Positions 62,765-64,000 of a DNA stretch of 64,000 nt are shown in pieces. Location: assembly GCA_900768795.1 (NCBI GenBank), contig CAAGEH010000017.1, positions 30,328 through 94,327 of the forward strand, read 5' to 3'. The position numbers and the translations under genes were made by a program. A model generated the notes under the pieces. The model was not told the DNA's origin, ran no database searches, and saw only the letters and a list, made by a program, of their open reading frames with translations. The first letter of the stretch is position 1, and the number at the start of each line of letters is the position of its first letter. This stretch comes from an uncultured Collinsella sp. GTDB lineage: Bacteria > Actinomycetota > Coriobacteriia > Coriobacteriales > Coriobacteriaceae.

Positions 62765-64000
62765 ATGGTGAAGAAATCACCGGAAAAAGCTGCCCCCGCC
62801 ATCGTGGACAACGTGGAGGCGCTTGAGGCCAAACTCAAATCTATGCGTGAGGCCCAGGCTAAATTCGCTGAGTACACTCAGGAGCAGGTAGACAAGATCT
62901 TCTACGAGGCTGCTATGGCAGCCAACAAGGCTCGTATTCCTTTGGCCAAGCTCGCCATCGAGGAGACCGGCCGTGGCGTTCTCGAGGACAAGGTCATCAA
63001 GAACCACTACGCCGCTGAGTACATCTACAACGCTTACAAGAACACCAAGACCTGCGGTGTCATCGAGCGCGACGACGCTTACGGCATCACCAAGGTCGCC
63101 GAGCCGATCGGCATCGTTGGCGCTGTCATCCCGACCACCAACCCGACCTCCACGGCCATCTTCAAGACGCTCATCTGCCTGAAGACCCGTAACGCCATCA
63201 TCATCTCCCCGCACCCGGCAGCCGCCAAGTGCACCATCGCCGCCGCCAAGCTCGTTCTCGACGCAGCTGTCAAGGCCGGTGCTCCTGAGGGCATCATCGG
63301 CTGGGTCGACAAGCCGTCCATCGAGCTGACCAACATGGTCATGCGCGACGTCGACATCATTCTCGCAACCGGTGGCCCGGGCATGGTCAAGGCTGCTTAC
63401 TCCTCCGGTAAGCCCGCACTCGGCGTCGGCGCCGGCAACACCCCGGTCATCATCGACGATACCGCGGACATCAAGCTCGCCGTCAACTCCATCATCCACT
63501 CCAAGACGTTCGACAACGGCATGATCTGCGCTTCCGAGCAGTCCGTCACCGTCCTCGACTCCATCTACAAGGATGTCAAGGCTGAGTTCCAGCGTCGCGG
63601 CTGCTACTTCGTCAAGAAGGGCGCCGAGATGGAGGCTCTCCGCGCTGCCATGTTCAAGAACGGCGCACTCGACCACCGCATCCCGGGTATGGCTGCAGCA
63701 AAGATCGCTGAGCTCGCAGGCATCAAGGTCCCCGAGAAGACCAAGATCCTGATCGCCGAGGTCACCTCCACCGATCCCGAGAAGGAAGAGTTCTCCCACG
63801 AGAAGCTCTCCCCGGTCCTCGCTATGTATCACGCCAAGGACTTCCAGGAGGCCGTTGACAAGGCAGAGCACCTCGTCCTCGCAGGTGGCCCGGGCCACAC
63901 CGCCTCTCTCTACGTGCACCCGGCACAGAGCGAGAAGATCGCTAAGTTCCAGCACGTCATGAAGGCCTGCCGCATCGTCATCAACACCCCGTCCTCGCAC
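62765..64000 (+). CDS. adhE: Bifunctional aldehyde/alcohol dehydrogenase AdhE, N-terminal part (3' cut by window edge)
   Basis: Reduces acetyl-CoA to acetaldehyde and then ethanol during fermentation. The 412 visible codons cover the aldehyde dehydrogenase half: IGIVGAVIPTTNPTSTAIFK, ALGVGAGNTPVIID, and the catalytic cysteine in NGMICASEQSV (about C255). ATG 62765 is chosen over ATG 62761 because AAGGAG is 6 bp upstream and only this frame encodes AdhE. A stand-alone acetaldehyde dehydrogenase cannot be excluded because the alcohol dehydrogenase half lies outside. Codon third positions are strongly GC-rich, suggesting high expression. Confidence 0.93.
   Translation, partial: MVKKSPEKAAPAIVDNVEALEAKLKSMREAQAKFAEYTQEQVDKIFYEAAMAANKARIPLAKLAIEETGRGVLEDKVIKNHYAAEYIYNAYKNTKTCGVIERDDAYGITKVAEPIGIVGAVIPTTNPTSTAIFKTLICLKTRNAIIISPHPAAAKCTIAAAKLVLDAAVKAGAPEGIIGWVDKPSIELTNMVMRDVDIILATGGPGMVKAAYSSGKPALGVGAGNTPVIIDDTADIKLAVNSIIHSKTFDNGMICASEQSVTVLDSIYKDVKAEFQRRGCYFVKKGAEMEALRAAMFKNGALDHRIPGMAAAKIAELAGIKVPEKTKILIAEVTSTDPEKEEFSHEKLSPVLAMYHAKDFQEAVDKAEHLVLAGGPGHTASLYVHPAQSEKIAKFQHVMKACRIVINTPSSH

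Noticed and set aside
62777..64000. Minus-strand open frame of 407 codons at the window end
   Set aside because: It lies opposite adhE, whose codon bias opens the complementary strand. The AdhE translation is unmistakable.

Overview
The window looks like the core chromosome of an anaerobic Coriobacteriia actinobacterium, probably Collinsella or a close relative. Signs of Actinobacteria are an actinobacterial-type integration host factor beside gmk and rpoZ, a GarA/OdhI-like FHA protein followed by an FtsR-like MerR regulator, and a LexA / LysM-protein / NrdR block. Firmicute-like features are also present: RNase Y, SpoVS, YajQ, DUF1836 and DegV. This mix fits Coriobacteriia. Oxygen-independent HemW, the PyrK/PyrD (type 1B) dihydroorotate dehydrogenase and AdhE fit an anaerobic fermenter. 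No phage, insertion sequence or CRISPR array was seen.

Layout. 1-9.1 kb (+): plsY (5' cut), gpsA, rpe, a cysteine desulfurase, a Nif3-like protein, a zinc-ribbon protein, coaBC, tRNA-Pro(GGG), a CDP-alcohol phosphatidyltransferase, FHA protein, MerR regulator and apt. 9.1-13.3 kb: DUF1836 regulator and degV (divergent around a perfect palindrome), trxB, and a diacylglycerol-glycosyltransferase-like gene. 13.4-17.7 kb: dut, nrdR and a LysM membrane protein face lexA across three LexA boxes; a DUF1624 acyltransferase-like gene (apparently frameshifted) and hflX (internal stop codon) converge. 17.7-34.5 kb (-): miaA, miaB, spoVS, a MutL-like GHKL ATPase, rny, recX, recA, cinA, pgsA, rimO, yajQ, a RodZ-like protein, ftsK and rnj. 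34.7-47.3 kb (-): pnp, rpsO, recO, era, dgkA, ybeY, phoH, mtaB, dnaJ, a second membrane-anchored DnaJ, hemW and dusB. 47.3-56.1 kb (-): lepA, rpsT, holA, comEC, comEA, thiI, rpoZ, gmk, mIHF. 56.3-61.8 kb (-): pyrF, pyrD, pyrK, pyrC, pyrB, pyrR with an attenuator-like leader. 62.2-64 kb (+): rpmB and the start of adhE.

Functional themes. There is an SOS circuit (LexA boxes at lexA/LysM and in the recA promoter spacer), an RNA-decay set (RNase Y, RNase J, PNPase, YbeY), a dense tRNA/ribosome modification set (MiaA, MiaB, MtaB, RimO, ThiI, DusB), DNA uptake and replication genes (ComEA, ComEC, HolA), and de novo pyrimidine synthesis. The most interesting items are the MutL-like ATPase between rny and spoVS, a DnaJ whose C-terminus is replaced by membrane helices, the GarA-like phospho-switch protein in an anaerobe, the two damaged genes at 15.7-17.1 kb, and hairpin leaders before rnj, nrdR, rpsO and pyrR. 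I did not find an obviously novel defence or mobile system.
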